Below, piece by piece: positions 1 through 11,850 of a DNA stretch of 64,000 nt (position 1 is its first letter; the number at the start of each line of letters is the position of its first letter). Under the pieces are notes generated by a model, which searched no databases, had not been told where the DNA came from, and saw only the letters and a program-made list of their open reading frames with translations. Position numbers and translations under genes: made by a program. This DNA is from Cristatella mucedo. Lineage: Eukaryota > Bryozoa > Phylactolaemata > Cristatellidae. The stretch lies in the NCBI GenBank assembly GCA_009760855.2, contig WPIO01000003.1:10488501-10552500 (forward strand), read 5' to 3'.

Positions 1-111
1 TCTCTACCAAGCAGCCCCCAATGGGTAATCTTGTGCATGAATATCTCGAGGCAAAAGTATTCAGACACAAGCTTAAGCAACCTCAGCAAAAAATAATGAG
101 CTTACCGTGGC

Positions 112-180
112 AGCAAATGTAAAGTGCTTTAGTCCTCTGAGGGTGCTACATAAAATGTGTTATTATAATTTTAATAACTT
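112..180 (+). repeat. LINE A 3' tail fragment
   Basis: GCAGCAAATGTAAAGTGCTT, a CTCTGAGGG block and a TTATTATAATTT-like end match the 3' terminus of LINE A seen complete at 63.1-63.2 kb. Only the last 70 bases are present. Confidence 0.6.
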
Positions 181-2887
181 TATTAATGGCGGAATTTGTG
201 GTGCTTTAAACTAATCTGATGAGGATCAGCCATAGGCAGGACACTTACACAAGGTGAGGGTTGATGGAGTGCCAGACTTGACTCAATTTCTTTGACACCA
301 GAGAGGTCGCGTAACAGCACAGCATGTTCTTTGAAAGCCAGCCATGATCAGGGTTGTGGGTGGAGGAATGGGGTGGAAGCTATTAACCATCTTGTCGTCA
401 CTTAGAAAGCTACAAGAGTTTCTAGGAAAAAATGTGTCGGCCATTCATGACTATTCCCTAGCGTGGACAATCCGTGCAAGCAGAGCAGACGCAATTGATA
501 GGTCACATTGTGTTGAACGCGTTTTGTGGCTGCTTCATTCCAGCGTTGGAGGCCGGGGGGGGGGCAAGAGTTAATTTCGGCCATCTATCTTCTCTCCATT
601 TTAGCACTATATCTTTCATCTTGTCTGTGTGTTGTGCCTTTACTCTCAATTGTGGCCATGGCGGTAGTGACCGTCCTGGTCAGAGTGGAGTTCGGAGCTT
701 CGAAGGCTCCCGGAAGTGGATATTGGTGCGTTCCCGGCTGGTTTCAAATGCACGACGGAGCAAAGTGCCTATTTGCTAAATAACAGGCAGTATTTCAAAA
801 AGGCACATCGTCGCTTGCTTCGCCTTGCCACCGACGGCATTCTCTCTCAATGCTTCTTTCCCTGCTACCATTCTAATTCCTGCCAGCCTCGGGGTCACTT
901 CCTCATTTGACACTTCCTTTCCTTCAACGTTATAATCCTCGCAGGCTTCGGGATCGCTCTCTCGTTCGACACTTCCTTCCCTACAGCTTTTTTTCTCTGC
1001 AAGCCTCGTGCGCCTCTACGTTCGGCACTTCCTTCCCTACAACCTTCCTTTCCATGCCACACTCGGGCTCGCTCCCTCGTTCGACGGCAACATGGCCTTC
1101 GGCCGGTTGCTGTCGTCGTATGTTGGTCCCAATGATGGATGTACAAGCTCTGTTAGCCCCGCTGATCGAGACGCTTTGGTCATTTGGTTTGTCGGCCAGG
1201 TCCAGGTGAAGAGTGAAAGATTAAATGAACAAAGACTCTCGTGAGATTTAGCCTTCGGGCTCAGTTGACCTGTTATCGGCTACTAAGACAGGCTGCATGG
1301 CCGGCCGTGGCAACCTACGAGTGTGCAAGCAGTCTGGCCTGGAATGGAACTCTGGCGGCCCTCCTGCTACACTCTGCTCAGCTGCAGTTTCTCGACGCCA
1401 AGAAGCTGCTTAAATCGAAATCACGGGGCGGCGCTTGCCGTACCAGAAAGAGCAAATAGCAGTCGGCCGGCTGACTTTTCACTGTCCTTGGATCCTGACC
1501 AGCCTAGATTGCCCGGTTGCCTTGGCGAACCAACGTTTGAGCGTCTGACATGCGAGCACTTGCGGCTTCAGTCCAGTCTAAAGAATGACACCTTGTTGAT
1601 TCAGCAGTTTCAGGTAAGGCGTTCCTGACGACGAGTGTGCCCTATCGAAGTGGGTGCAGGGGGGCGGAAACTAAAGGCCCCATTAGTCGAGAAGAATGAG
1701 TGTGTCTGGGATGCTCCACTTGAACATTGCAGATGTTCAAGGTCCCCTTTAAAAATAAAAAGATAACCACCGGCTCCTCTTTGGTGACCCGCGAGGCTCG
1801 TTCTGGGTGGCTCCCAGGTTTAGGAAAGTGAGACTTGAAAAGCCACGAGCGAGGCTTGTCTGGTGGGGAACCTTCGGCGCTCATAGTCAGGGTGTTTCTC
1901 AGCAAAAAATAATCTGCCATTGCTTGATAGACGTGGCTGGAAAAAAGGTTGCTATGGCAGCCGGTGCCCATTATGCGCGCTCGTCCTGGGTCAGCTTCCT
2001 GTGGGGCCCCCATGAGTTTTGCAAGGCGATGATCATGTTCGTTTTTAAGAAGCTGCTTAGGAGGTAAATCCTAGTCAGACCTGTCTCTAACGAGGCCTTC
2101 CCATCTGGGAAATTTAGCTGCGAGACGTCAAATTGGGGTGTGCATATCATTTTAGGTGCAGTGAGGACGGCGCACCGTCCAGTCGCAGCTTGCAAAGTCA
2201 GGCTCTTCCAAAATTTGATATATCAATTTTAATGAACGCCTATAGAGCTTCTCAGGTTGAATCTGCTTCCTCCTGTTTCTCCAGGTGGAGGCAATGCACA
2301 GTTTTTATTGGGGTTACTTAAACCAGCCGGGCAGAGAGCCAGCGGGGGGGGGGGAGGGGGCAGCTTCAGGCTTGACAAACAGAAGCTCGTTTTGGAATGC
2401 GACCAACTAGGCTCTCTGGCAGAGCCATTTTAGTGTGGGTCTCCGGACTTACCCAAAATAGGATGCACAGCTTTACCAAAGTAATAGATGGGTCGCAATG
2501 CCCTTCTAGTCACCGATTCTTCAGTAGGTATGATCAAAGTCTGCTGTCACAAAAACGACCGTATCCTATCTGAGGAAGCAAAACAATTTTGTATTGGAGG
2601 GAAGTTATGGAGGCTTGTCGCTTGTTGCACCTAGGACGAAATGCTTCGCGTTCTATCTCCAAAGGTAGTCAGAAGCATGCAGAAAAGGCATTTCGCGGGG
2701 CAAGTTTTTCTACCGGGGGCTCACCCTCTGGTTAAGGAATGGCTAGGAGGTTAACATTTTTAAATCAGATCTGTAGGCTTCTAAACAGCAGCGACCTATG
2801 GGTAATACCGTAGCCAGCATATCACTCAGCCAGGTCGTTCCTGGCTGCTCTGCTGAGGGTCCACAGGAGGCCTAAATCAGTGGTGGA
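181..2887. other. Flank without recognised gene
   Basis: No convincing exon on either strand. There are a run of ten G near 555-564, a degenerate tandem array at 885-1090 (listed separately) and a G-rich tract near 2343-2360. The open frames here are short and lack family signals or matching splice sites. Confidence 0.5.
885..1090. repeat. Degenerate minisatellite, about 60-base unit
   Basis: Four imperfect units share a core of CTCG(T/G)TCGACACTTCCTTCCCTACA-like sequence and a preceding GCAAGCCTCGGG-like element. They begin near 889, 950, 1010 and 1066. Divergence between units is substantial. Confidence 0.5.
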
Positions 2888-5837
2888 ATACTACTACTAC
2901 TACTACTACTACTACTGCTGCTACTACTACTACTACTAATAATGCACTTGATAAAGAGCCCTTGGAGAACTCAAGCTCTTTCTAGGTGCTTTACATTTGC
3001 TGCAAAGGGAAACGCGATTTAATGATGAGTAATATCATGCTTAATAAGCAGCATGAATAACATGGTTAGGGGTGACATGCACAGGGTCAGCATGCAAATG
3101 TGGTTAGTGGCAGCATGCACAGTGTCAGCACACATAAGCACACGAGGGACTAATCTCAGGGACCCACTAAAGGCTGTCCTAAATAAGTCTGTTTTAAGTT
3201 CTTTTTCAATGTGGTCAAGTCAGGGGATGCTCTGACGCAGGCCGGGAGGGAGTTCCAGGCTTTGGGAGCATACGAACTAAATGCACGGTCTCCAAAGGAT
3301 TTGAGGTTTGTACGAGGTATTTGTAGACTGTTAGATTCCGAAAAGCGGGTGGTACGATGCTTAGCCTGGTGGGGGAGCAGATCTGAGAGATAGGCTGGAG
3401 CCAAAGAATGTAGTGACCTAAAAGTGAGCAACAAAACCTTAAAGTTGATCAGTTACTTGACTGGTAGCTAGTGCAGGTTGGCAAGAAGTGGTGCGATGTG
3501 GCAACTGCTACGCTCAGGACAGACAAGCCTAGCTTCGGAGTTTAGCACCATCTGTAATCGCCTGATTGCACATGCTGATAGGCCAGTAAGCAGTGAGTTA
3601 CAAAAGTCAAGATGGGATGTCACAAATACATGGATCAACTAAGACGTGGTATCCTTACCTAAACAAGCCAGAATCTTATGAATGTTATGTAGCTGAAAGT
3701 AGGCAGACTTGACTGCTGAGCTGATGTGGTCGTCTAACGAGAGGACACTTTGGAATATGACACATAGATTTCGAGCTGATTCAACAAGAAGGAGATATGC
3801 TGGCAGAGTCAATTTTGAGCGTCAGCCTTTCCAATTTGTGAATCACACCGGGTTTGCCCATAACTAGTAAAATAGTATTATCATCATTTAGTTTTAGAAA
3901 ATTTGCTGCCATTCATGTGCTGATGTCATCAATACATGCAGCAAGTGAGTTGAGAGAATTTGAGGTGCTCGAAGGCTGGGAGGGATCAAAGCAAAGGTAT
4001 AATTGAGTCATCCGCATAGAAGTGAAAGTCTAGATTGTGCTTGGCAATCACATCAGCAAGAGGGAGAGTATAAATCGTGAAAAGAACTGGACTTAGCACG
4101 GAGCCCTGAGGTACCCCATATTTCAGAGGAACCTCGGATGATCTTTGTCCATTCAAGTCAATACTCTGGAGTCTGCCACTGAGATAGGACCTGAACCATT
4201 GCAGAGGAGTGCCATTGATGCTCAGGCGAGATGAGAGGCACTCTAGAAGAACTTTGTGATCGATAGTATCAAAAGCTGCCGAAAAACCGAGCAAAACAAG
4301 CAGAGACACTCTACCCATGTCTGCATTATTAAGTAGGTCGTTGTATATCCTAAGCGATGCTGACTGTGTAGAGTGATTAGATCTAAAGCCAGACTGGAAA
4401 TTACTAGCAAGGTGTTAAGTTTTGATATACGAGTTCAGCTGGTCCTCCACGACCCGTACCAGTGTCTTTGATAGGAATGGTAGAAGGGAGACTGGGCGGT
4501 AGTTGCTCAAGTTCTCTTGGTCTAGTGTCGCTTTCTCGATAAGTGGCCTGACTACAGCTTTTTTAAAGGTGCTGGGAAATTACCTGAGGCTAATGACATA
4601 TTAATGATGTTAGTTATGCATAGCAGCAGACGATCAATGCAACGTAGGAGCAGGACAGTGGGAATAGGGTCCAGAGGACTTGTTCTCTTCTTTTATTGTG
4701 ATACGAACTTTAGAACTAGATCACTAGTGACCTGTTTAAATGCAGACATTGAGGTGCAGCCAGGAACCGATGAACAGCATTCTAGTGGGGATGTTGTCAT
4801 CGCAGGGATGAATTCCCTGATTTTGTCTATCTTCTGCACAAAGAATCGAGAGACGCGATCGGCTCAATCATCACAAGGATCATCAGGTAAGGAGCTAATC
4901 TGGGAGCGGTTGAGGAGATGGTTGATCGTCGATATCAGCATTTTGGGACTGTGCATCTGTGATTCAACAATGTTTCTATAGAAGCTAGACTTGTCCTTTG
5001 CCAGGATCGACTGGTACGACCTACAGTAGTCTTCATATGCCTGTCGATGGACAGTTAGTCCAGATCTTTTGTATGCTTTTTCAAGCTTTTGTTTCGTAGA
5101 CTTGGCTAGTTTAATGTCTGTGGTAAACCATAGGCCGTCTGGGCGGGGGCGCACAGTCCGCTTTGTCAGAGGTGCAAACTCGTCTAGCGTGTCAGCTAGT
5201 GTCGTGTTGTAGCTATCTACCAATGATGACAGATCAGAGGGAGGACTGAGCAGCAGAGGTGAAGCAGATATTCTCGCACGGACAGCATCGATGTCAAGGA
5301 TCATGAGGTTTCGTGATTCACAGGTTATTTTAGAGGAGGATGTGGGCACACACTGTAGATTGAATGAGATCTGCATGTGGTCAGATAAGCAGGATTTGGT
5401 AATAATTGGTGATGACAAAGTGCAGTTGTATGAGAAAATCTGGTCGAGTGTGTGACCCTTGATGTGGGTAGGGCCATGTACATGAGCCACAAGAGACAAT
5501 GAGTCAGTCAATGCACGAAATTCGGTACTGAAAGCGTCAGATAAGTTATCAAAGTGAACATTGAAATCACCAACAATGAGGAAGGATTGATTTCTTGCAC
5601 ACAGAATCGAAATCAGATAGGAAAAATCTGAGATAAAGAAGCATTTGGTACCTGGCGGGCGATAGACTACTGCCACTATCGGTAGCTTCTTTTCGGATGA
5701 GACCAAGACAATTAATTCAAAAGACTGCTTAAAGGGTACTCCAAATGGCTTGAAGTTGAATTTCGAGCGCACTATAATAGCAACTCCACCTCCAGTTTTG
5801 ATTGATCCAGGGGTGTTATGCAAAACGAGCCTTTAGC
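2888..5837 (-). mobile_element. LINE A copy 1, CR1/L2-like, 5'-truncated, dead
   Basis: Read on the minus strand this is a non-LTR element. At 5823-4864 lies a truncated apurinic-type endonuclease (GGGVAIIVR, VYRPPG, FLIVGDFNVHF, HIKGHTLDQIF, SDHMQI). At 4318-3986 lies reverse transcriptase (SAAFDTIDH, GVPQGSVLSPVLF, catalytic YADD). At 3434-3156 lies the C-terminal region (LKSFGDRAFSSYAPKAWNSL). The three pieces are in different frames, so the copy is dead. The first part of the endonuclease is missing. The 3' end carries the family motif with a TAC/TAA trinucleotide tail (2888-2942). It lies 3' of the ABCA3-like gene. Confidence 0.92.
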
Positions 5838-5904
5838 CCTTAATTAACATTGCGCCTTTGGCTTTCCAGGTCGCAACAGCGATTCCAGGAAAGTGCCCCG
5901 GGTC

Positions 5905-6060
5905 TTAGCCCAGGAGTAAGATGCTCGCTCTTCATCCCCTTCAGGTCGTTGGCTCCAGTCATTCAGAGGGTGGTGGATCCTTTATTGCCAACTTCTAGCG
6001 GGGTGACAGCCATCAAGGCTATTCTGCAGCTACACAAATGAGGCTATAGAACCAGCTCAC
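5905..6060 (+). mobile_element. SINE C-related fragment
   Basis: The segment GATCCTTTATTGCC, then a GACAGCC-TCAAGGCTATTCTGC block and GAGGCTATA parallels the 3' half of SINE C at 14.9-15.1 and 38.6-38.7 kb. The tRNA-like head is poorly preserved. Confidence 0.45.
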
Positions 6061-6189
6061 CCCCTCTTCTTTTTGCCAGGTTTAATAATTTAGTTAATAA
6101 ATAAAAATAATGATTGCATAGGTTTGATAGGCTTGGCATGGCAGGATCGAGTTTTTTCGTGTAGGAACAAAACATTTTTTTGATGGGAC

Positions 6190-6475
6190 TAGAAATAATA
6201 AGGATAATAATATTAATACACTTTACAACGTGCTCTCAGAGAACTCAATCTCTCTCTAGGCGCTTTAAATTTGCTGCAATGGAAACACGATCGAATGATC
6301 AACGGTAGCATGCATAATAAATAGCAAGAATCACATGGTTAGGGGGTGACATGCATAGTGTCAGCATGTAAGTATGGTTTGTGGTAGCATGCACAGTGTC
6401 AGAACGGAAAAGCACACAAAGGACAAATCACAGAGATCCACTAAATGTTATGATAAATAGTTGCGTGGAAAGACT
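6190..6475 (-). mobile_element. LINE A 3' fragment
   Basis: AAT-rich tail followed by GAACTCAATCTCTCTCTAGG and the repeated CATGCACAGTGTCAG-like blocks typical of the LINE A 3' end; about 280 bases. It lies about 350 bases from the start of LINE A copy 1. Confidence 0.8.
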
Positions 6476-6590
6476 GCTAGAGAGAGAAGTGTGCACAATG
6501 AGATCACCTATTGGTGGCTTACCGTGAACTAAGAATTTGTTTTAAGGACTTAATATTTTTAGGACTATTAAAGATGCGATTCCAGACATT

Positions 6591-6930
6591 TTAGAGAGAC
6601 TGCAGAGCAGAGCGCATTCGCATCGCTGCCCCAACTCTCAAAATAGAAGTATGAACTGATTTTGAATTTTTCAAACGAGCTTCCGGTGGAGCACTTTCAA
6701 GAGGAAGGAGCTTATGTTTTCTAAAATATTGAAATAGAGTTAAACTAATAGTTATAGCAGTCGATGCAAGCAGTGAGATTAGGAGCTCAAATAAATAGCT
6801 AGTTTTAAGTGGAGCTACAGTGATTTCCTGTTGATATTTGAAGACAAGTCCTCGACCTGGTATAACGCCGCTGAAGGTTAAGGTTTGGCCTCCCACTATC
6901 GGAAACTTGGATAAGCCACTGTTAATCGTC
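6591..6930 (-). CDS. Open frame with possible IPT/TIG-like strand and membrane helix
   Basis: The frame reads SGLSKFPIVGGQTLTFSGVI, PGRGLVFKYQQEITVAPLKT, a hydrophobic stretch (YLFELLISLLASTAITISLT) and a basic tail (YFRKHKLL). The GGQTLTFSG motif recalls the first strand of IPT/TIG domains, and the tail looks like a single-pass receptor end. There are no neighbouring exons with matching features, and the DNA is ordinary intergenic composition. It may be chance or a decayed gene. Confidence 0.2.
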
Positions 6931-7667
6931 AGATACAGATGGTCGAGGGCTCATGTAACCAAAAACCTCAGACTATTTCAACTGATAGATATGTAATCAA
7001 ATGGTAATTGGCCACACAGCTACGGTCTTTTTCTGTTTCAAACTATGAATGATCACGTTAAAGGACAAGTTTCCTACTATTTTGCACTGCGTCAATTATT
7101 TATTTGCTTGGAAAATTTTCTGGGTCATCAAGAAAAGACAAGAGTCTCTAAAAGACAGTTCTGAAGGTTCAAAGTCAAGCAAGTGTCACATTCTCAGGTC
7201 TTCGGTACACTCTTTTATGTTGTAAATCTTGCTGATGCCAAACTCCTCTTATAATATCAAGCTCAGAGAACGGCGTGAAATGCATTCAATTGTGGGCCTA
7301 CATAATAACCATCGCCGTATGTACTATCGCTGCTCTGCAGCTAGCCTCTCTCGTCGAGCTCCGTTCGAGCGTCTTGTAATGACCCAGCAGAGCAGGTTTG
7401 GATGCCTGCTTCGATAGCAGGCAGCGGGTATCCAAAGAAAACACGTGTTTCTGGTAACTAGTAATTGGTAGTACCCAGGGGCGCCACAGGCTGAATTATT
7501 GGGTTACATACCAAGGTCACAGTAAGGCAATTTGGCAGGTTAAAATGAGGGCAGAGACCATTTGGCCAGCAGCCGAAAAAATGCAAGCCGTTGGAAGAAG
7601 CAATTGATTTTCTTTTGAGGGCTGACAGAGCATGCTCTTAATCTTGTAAAAAGAGAAATAAATAAAT
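6931..7667. other. Stretch without recognised feature
   Basis: Intergenic-looking sequence with no splice-bounded open frame and no repeat that I recognise elsewhere in the window. Confidence 0.4.
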
Positions 7668-7845
7668 AAATCCTAGTTGATTAAGCAGCCTCTTTTGTAT
7701 AGCGACAGAAGAGCCTTTACGGCTATCAGCCCCGCTTGCAGTGACGATAAAGGATCACCCAATGCAGGAATCGATCCCCGACCTCGGGACCGAGGTCGTG
7801 AAAGCAATCACCTTACCCAGTGTGTCGTCACGGCTCACCCAAAGC
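7668..7845 (-). mobile_element. SINE C copy, tRNA-derived
   Basis: On the minus strand the head reads GGTGAGCCGTGACGACACAC and then TGGGTAAGG (box A-like), followed by a box B-like GGGATCGATTCCTGC. A body with GCTATCAGCC / GCCTTTACGGCTAT and an AAATAAATAAAT-type 3' tail (near 7655-7672) completes it. A/B boxes with a SINE body indicate a tRNA-derived element rather than a tRNA gene. Confidence 0.75.
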
Positions 7846-7994
7846 CTTAACCAAAACTGTAAAGACAGAAGAATTCTAGAGACGATGTACTGAAGCATTA
7901 AATAGTGAGCGTCCGCGAGGGCAGAGGAGAAAAAGTCTAATAAAGATAACGTCCGCCGGAGCACGCGACGAATAGATAGTGGAAAAACCTTAAT

Positions 7995-8700
7995 TTGTGG
8001 CTACAGAAAAGAGGAACAAATGAGAACGTAGAAAGTGAAAAGGGCAAGCATGTATTTTGTGTGAGAAAGCGAGGGTTGCCAGTAACGAAAGAGCACCAGC
8101 GGAAACATGGTGCCCAACGCATGACTGAAGTAAGACTTGGAGTAGCGAAAGTGGGAGATGACAGACGGGCAAAGTTACATAATTAGGACACGGATGGCAG
8201 CAGCAACGCATGTGAGAGGAGACAGGTGGAGAAAGCCACACTAACAGGGACAGGCGGAAGATGCAGTGCACGTGAGAGTAGAGGCAGACAGACAGGGAAA
8301 GCTACACAACTAATCAAAGACGATTGTCGGAGAAAGCAATGCAAGTAAGATTATTAGACATTTAGACAAACAACACAAGTAAGAAGAGAGGAAGAGACGG
8401 ACGAGAAACCAACTCAAGTAAGAAAAGGGGCACGGGCTTCGAAAGCAAAAGAAGTCACGAGAGAGAGGGAGAGAAACAGAGAAAAAAACGCAAGTCGACG
8501 AAGGAGGCGCTGGGAAAAAGTAACTTAAGTGAGAGGGCCCAGGCGAAGAAAGCAGCCCCAATGAGGATATATTCGGAGAGAGGAACAAGCAGTGAGAAAA
8601 GGAGACATATGGAGAAAGCAAAAGCAGTTAGAGAAGACAAACGAAGAAAGTGAAGCAGAAGTGAAACAGAAATGAAGCAGAAGTGAAAAGTGAAGGCCCG
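7995..8700. repeat. Purine-rich, degenerate tandem-like block
   Basis: For about 700 bases the plus strand is dominated by A and G with recurring GAGAAAGCA, AAGTAAGA and AAGTGAGAG words at loose spacing. It ends in a clear local tandem (GAAGCAGAAGTGAAACAGAA, then ATGAAGCAGAAGTG). Open frames in it are composition artefacts. A second short purine block lies at 9240-9330. Confidence 0.6.
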
Positions 8701-9004
8701 TCATCTAAAAAACGAACTCAAAGGGTTCAAAGACACAGTATGTCTTTGTTTCATTACTGCACAAAATAGTCTATGAAAACACCACATTGAAAAGTATTTG
8801 TTTTATCTGGGAAAAAGTTCGTTTTTGCTTCGGTTTAATCGTGCGCTGTCGAATTTCCGCTACTGTATACAAGGATTCGCCGATATGTTGGGGCTCAAGT
8901 GCTAATAGATTATCTGGCAGAGACAGAGAAAAGAATAGGAAAGAGCAGGGTGGCGATATAGTGAGTGAGGGAGCGAGAAATATGGAGAGTGAGATGGATC
9001 GTCC

Positions 9005-9168
9005 CTAGGTTTTAGGACTAAATAGCTCGCACTTCACGACCAAGGTCCTAGGTTCTCGAGTCCTGCAGGCAATACTTTTTTGCCGACGGCAAACGGAACG
9101 ACAGCTGCTGAGACATTTGTGCCGGTGAATATAAATGAGGCTGCTGGATCAGCTAGCCTTTAGGTTTC
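9005..9168 (+). mobile_element. SINE C-related copy, diverged
   Basis: A tRNA-like box B (AGGTTCTCGAGTCCTG) is followed by a body with GACAGCTGCTGAGAC and AATGAGGCTGCTGGATCAGC, parallel to the SINE C 3' part. Box A is weak. Confidence 0.45.
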
Positions 9169-9344
9169 AACTTTAATTCTTTTTCGAGGATTTAAGATAA
9201 ATATACGGAGATTAAGATATAGCGATTGAGATAGTGACAGTGCAGAAGAGAGCCGAGAGGCGAGCGATAAAGAGAGCCAGAGGGAGAAGGAGAGAAGAAG
9301 AAGAAAGAGAGAGAGACAGAGACAGAGTTTGTACACATTAGATC

Positions 9345-9440
9345 GCGCTTCCTTTGCAGCAAGTGTAAAGTGCCTGGAAGGAGATTGAGTTTTCCGAGGG
9401 CACTATATAAAACGTATCAATACTATTATTATTATGTGTG
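9345..9440 (+). repeat. LINE A 3' tail fragment
   Basis: CTTTGCAGCAAGTGTAAAGT, GGAAGGAGATTGAG, GAGGGCACTATA and a TATTATTATTATG tail match the LINE A 3' end. Confidence 0.7.
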
Positions 9441-11010
9441 TGTCTATCGTCAGCACTACTATGGCATACTGAATGGCGATTTAGCCTCGTCAGAAATCGA
9501 TGTGGGCAAAACAGAATATTCTGAAGTATTGACCACTGTGTATTTTTGGCATGAAAAGAGTAGCATCACCAAAATCCACGCAGAAACACTTGCAGGAACA
9601 GTAGATGAAAATGGCACGCAGATCTCTTTGCATATTGCCGCCACCTTTAATGACAGAGCTCGGACATGCAGACCTACAGAGTAAATTAGTGCTGGACGTT
9701 TTCGATGGTTGGCAATGGACAGCTGTGCGGCAATCTTAGCTGTCCGAATGTTTGTAGCCCAGCGTAGTTTGTACTGGTCGTGTTGGTCAGTTAAACTACA
9801 ATAGGCTACCATAGAGACCCGAGCCCCAGCTGGAGTCTCGCTGCTGCACTCCATTCTACCGAGCTCGGTCGTGACGGTATAACTAATCGTAAAGCCAACA
9901 AAGGTCCATATCCAAACCATGCGAGTGAACGTGTAGTGTGTCATTTGCCCGCTGTAATCCGACGTAATCCGAACTTGGATCGCACGGACGTACGATTCAA
10001 GTCTCCAAACGTGTAGGCGGATCGTTAAGAGGTTATGTAAGCATGTGAGGACGTGACATTGCCAGTTCACGCGAGGTACATAATTAGACACACAGCACCG
10101 GGGCTATGATCCAGGCATGCAATCAACTTCAGCTGGACTTAACAAGACACACGTTTCCTACCTAGTTCGCTTATTTGTATCCGGGTGTCAAAACAATTTG
10201 AGCTCCCACTGCACGGGACAAAGTACAATTTATCAAGCTAATGTTTTCGAATCATCTAACCAGCGCGGCAGCCTTGCAGGTCACGCGGGCCTCAATGAAC
10301 ATTGGCCCATTGAGTGGTGAACTCGAAGCTCGAAGGACTCGAAGAGCACAAGCGGCCAGAGCTGCAGCCCTAGCGTGACTATCGGTTACGCGATTGCTGA
10401 CGAACCGGCGTCAGACCCATACGGACAGCTGATTCGAAACGTTTTCTCAAAGCGGTGTTATGTGACGATCATAAAGCGATAGCAGAGCAGGACCAGCGGC
10501 TGTTGAACGAGCCGCCGAAGTCCTCTCTTCCTAGTCACGTGCTGCTTTGTTGAGCCGCGTTTCCCATCGCCCAGCTCAAGCACGGGGCAGCGCGAGCGTG
10601 AGCCGTTATGTGCCGAAGTCCGCGGTCAGAAGATGGCTGCATGCCGTACCGGCGAGCCGAATTACACACGGATCCCAGTAAACATGGCAGGTAGCTCTCA
10701 GAACACGGCAATAATCTTTCGAATGACCTCGGAAGAGTTCAATTTTAAGTTATTCACCGCTGCCATCGAAACCATGTTCGAATGACTTACTGTCAGGGAT
10801 GCATTTTTGCTGGTTTCTCTCGGATTAAAGAAGCTATTTCTAAACTGAAAAAGTCTACGTTGGTGGTCCAAAAAGTGCATTTGAACTCATGGACTAAAAA
10901 GTAGTCCCAAGTAAAGCAGAATTATAGGAACTCTAGATCGAATAGTGTCAGCACAAAGTAAAGTTTATATAAGAAATTAGTATCAGTGGAAAGAGATGCA
11001 TTCTTAGCTT
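9441..11010. other. Stretch without recognised gene
   Basis: The longest open frame (210 codons, minus, 9459-10091) has no recognisable domain or splice context. Part of the stretch at 10300-10700 is moderately GC-rich. No repeat is identified. Confidence 0.4.
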
Positions 11011-11480
11011 ATCCACCGAGTCAGCACTGCTTCGGGTATACGACGACCTACTTAGGAATGCAGGCATAGGTAGAGTATCTCTGCTTGTTTTGCTCGATCT
11101 TTCGGCAGCTTTTGATACTATTGATCCCCAAGTCTTTTTGAGCGCCTCTCATCTCGCCTGGGCATTGCTGGCACTGCTCTGCAATGGTTCAGGTCCTAGC
11201 TCAGTGGGAAACGCATCTATCTATGATCACATTTAGTATGTCGCTGTGATTCGTCCTTTATGTGCTTATGCGTGATGACACTGTGCATGCTGCCATTAAC
11301 TATGCTTGCGTGCTGACCCTCTGCATGCAACCCATAACCATGTTAATCTTGTTGTTTATCAAGTATGATACCACTAACCATTAGAAACTGCTTCCTTTGC
11401 AGCAATTGTACAGCGCTTAGAAAGAGATTGAGTTCTCTGAGGACGCTTTATCAAATGTGTTATAATTATAATAACAGTTA
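11011..11480 (+). mobile_element. LINE A fragment with RT core and 3' end
   Basis: Plus-strand text encodes a piece of reverse transcriptase (LLVLLDLSAAFDTIDP in a broken frame, GIAGTALQWFRS) and then jumps directly to the 3' terminal repeat blocks (CATGCTGCCATTAAC, CTTTGCAGCAATTGTA, TTATAATTATAAT tail). The part between has been deleted, so the copy is internally rearranged. Confidence 0.8.
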
Positions 11481-11684
11481 TTATTATCTACGTAACGAAA
11501 TATTTGTTGTGGTCAACTCCGGCTTCATACATTGTTGTGTTTTTCGGATGCTACTGCTGTTGTAGCATAATCAAAGCGTATTTAAGTCAGATGCCCTGGA
11601 TTTAGTTAAACATCCTTTCAAAAATATACATCTCTAAGGCGGCACTTGGCACTTAAGAGGCAATTATATGAAAGACTTGAGTGG

Positions 11685-11850
11685 TGATATAGGGATGCAC
11701 TAAGTTCTTAGCCAAGGGCAAAGTAAGTACACAGTACAAACCAGGTCTCTGGTTTGAGTTCTGACGAGAGAAAGTTTCATTGTCAACTGCAGACGATGGT
11801 GACAGCCAACAAGGCTTTTATCTGTCGTTTCAAAAATTAGGCTTTTAAAT
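11685..11850 (+). mobile_element. SINE C-related copy, diverged
   Basis: GGGATGCACTAAGTTCTTAG resembles the box A region, GGTCTCTGGTTTGAGTTCTG has a box B core, and GGTGACAGCCAACAAGGCTT with TTTATCTGTCG matches the body. It is diverged. Confidence 0.45.

Noticed and set aside
9459-10091. 210-codon minus-strand frame
   Set aside because: No recognisable domain, no hydrophobic or repeat pattern, no splice sites in register; probably chance.
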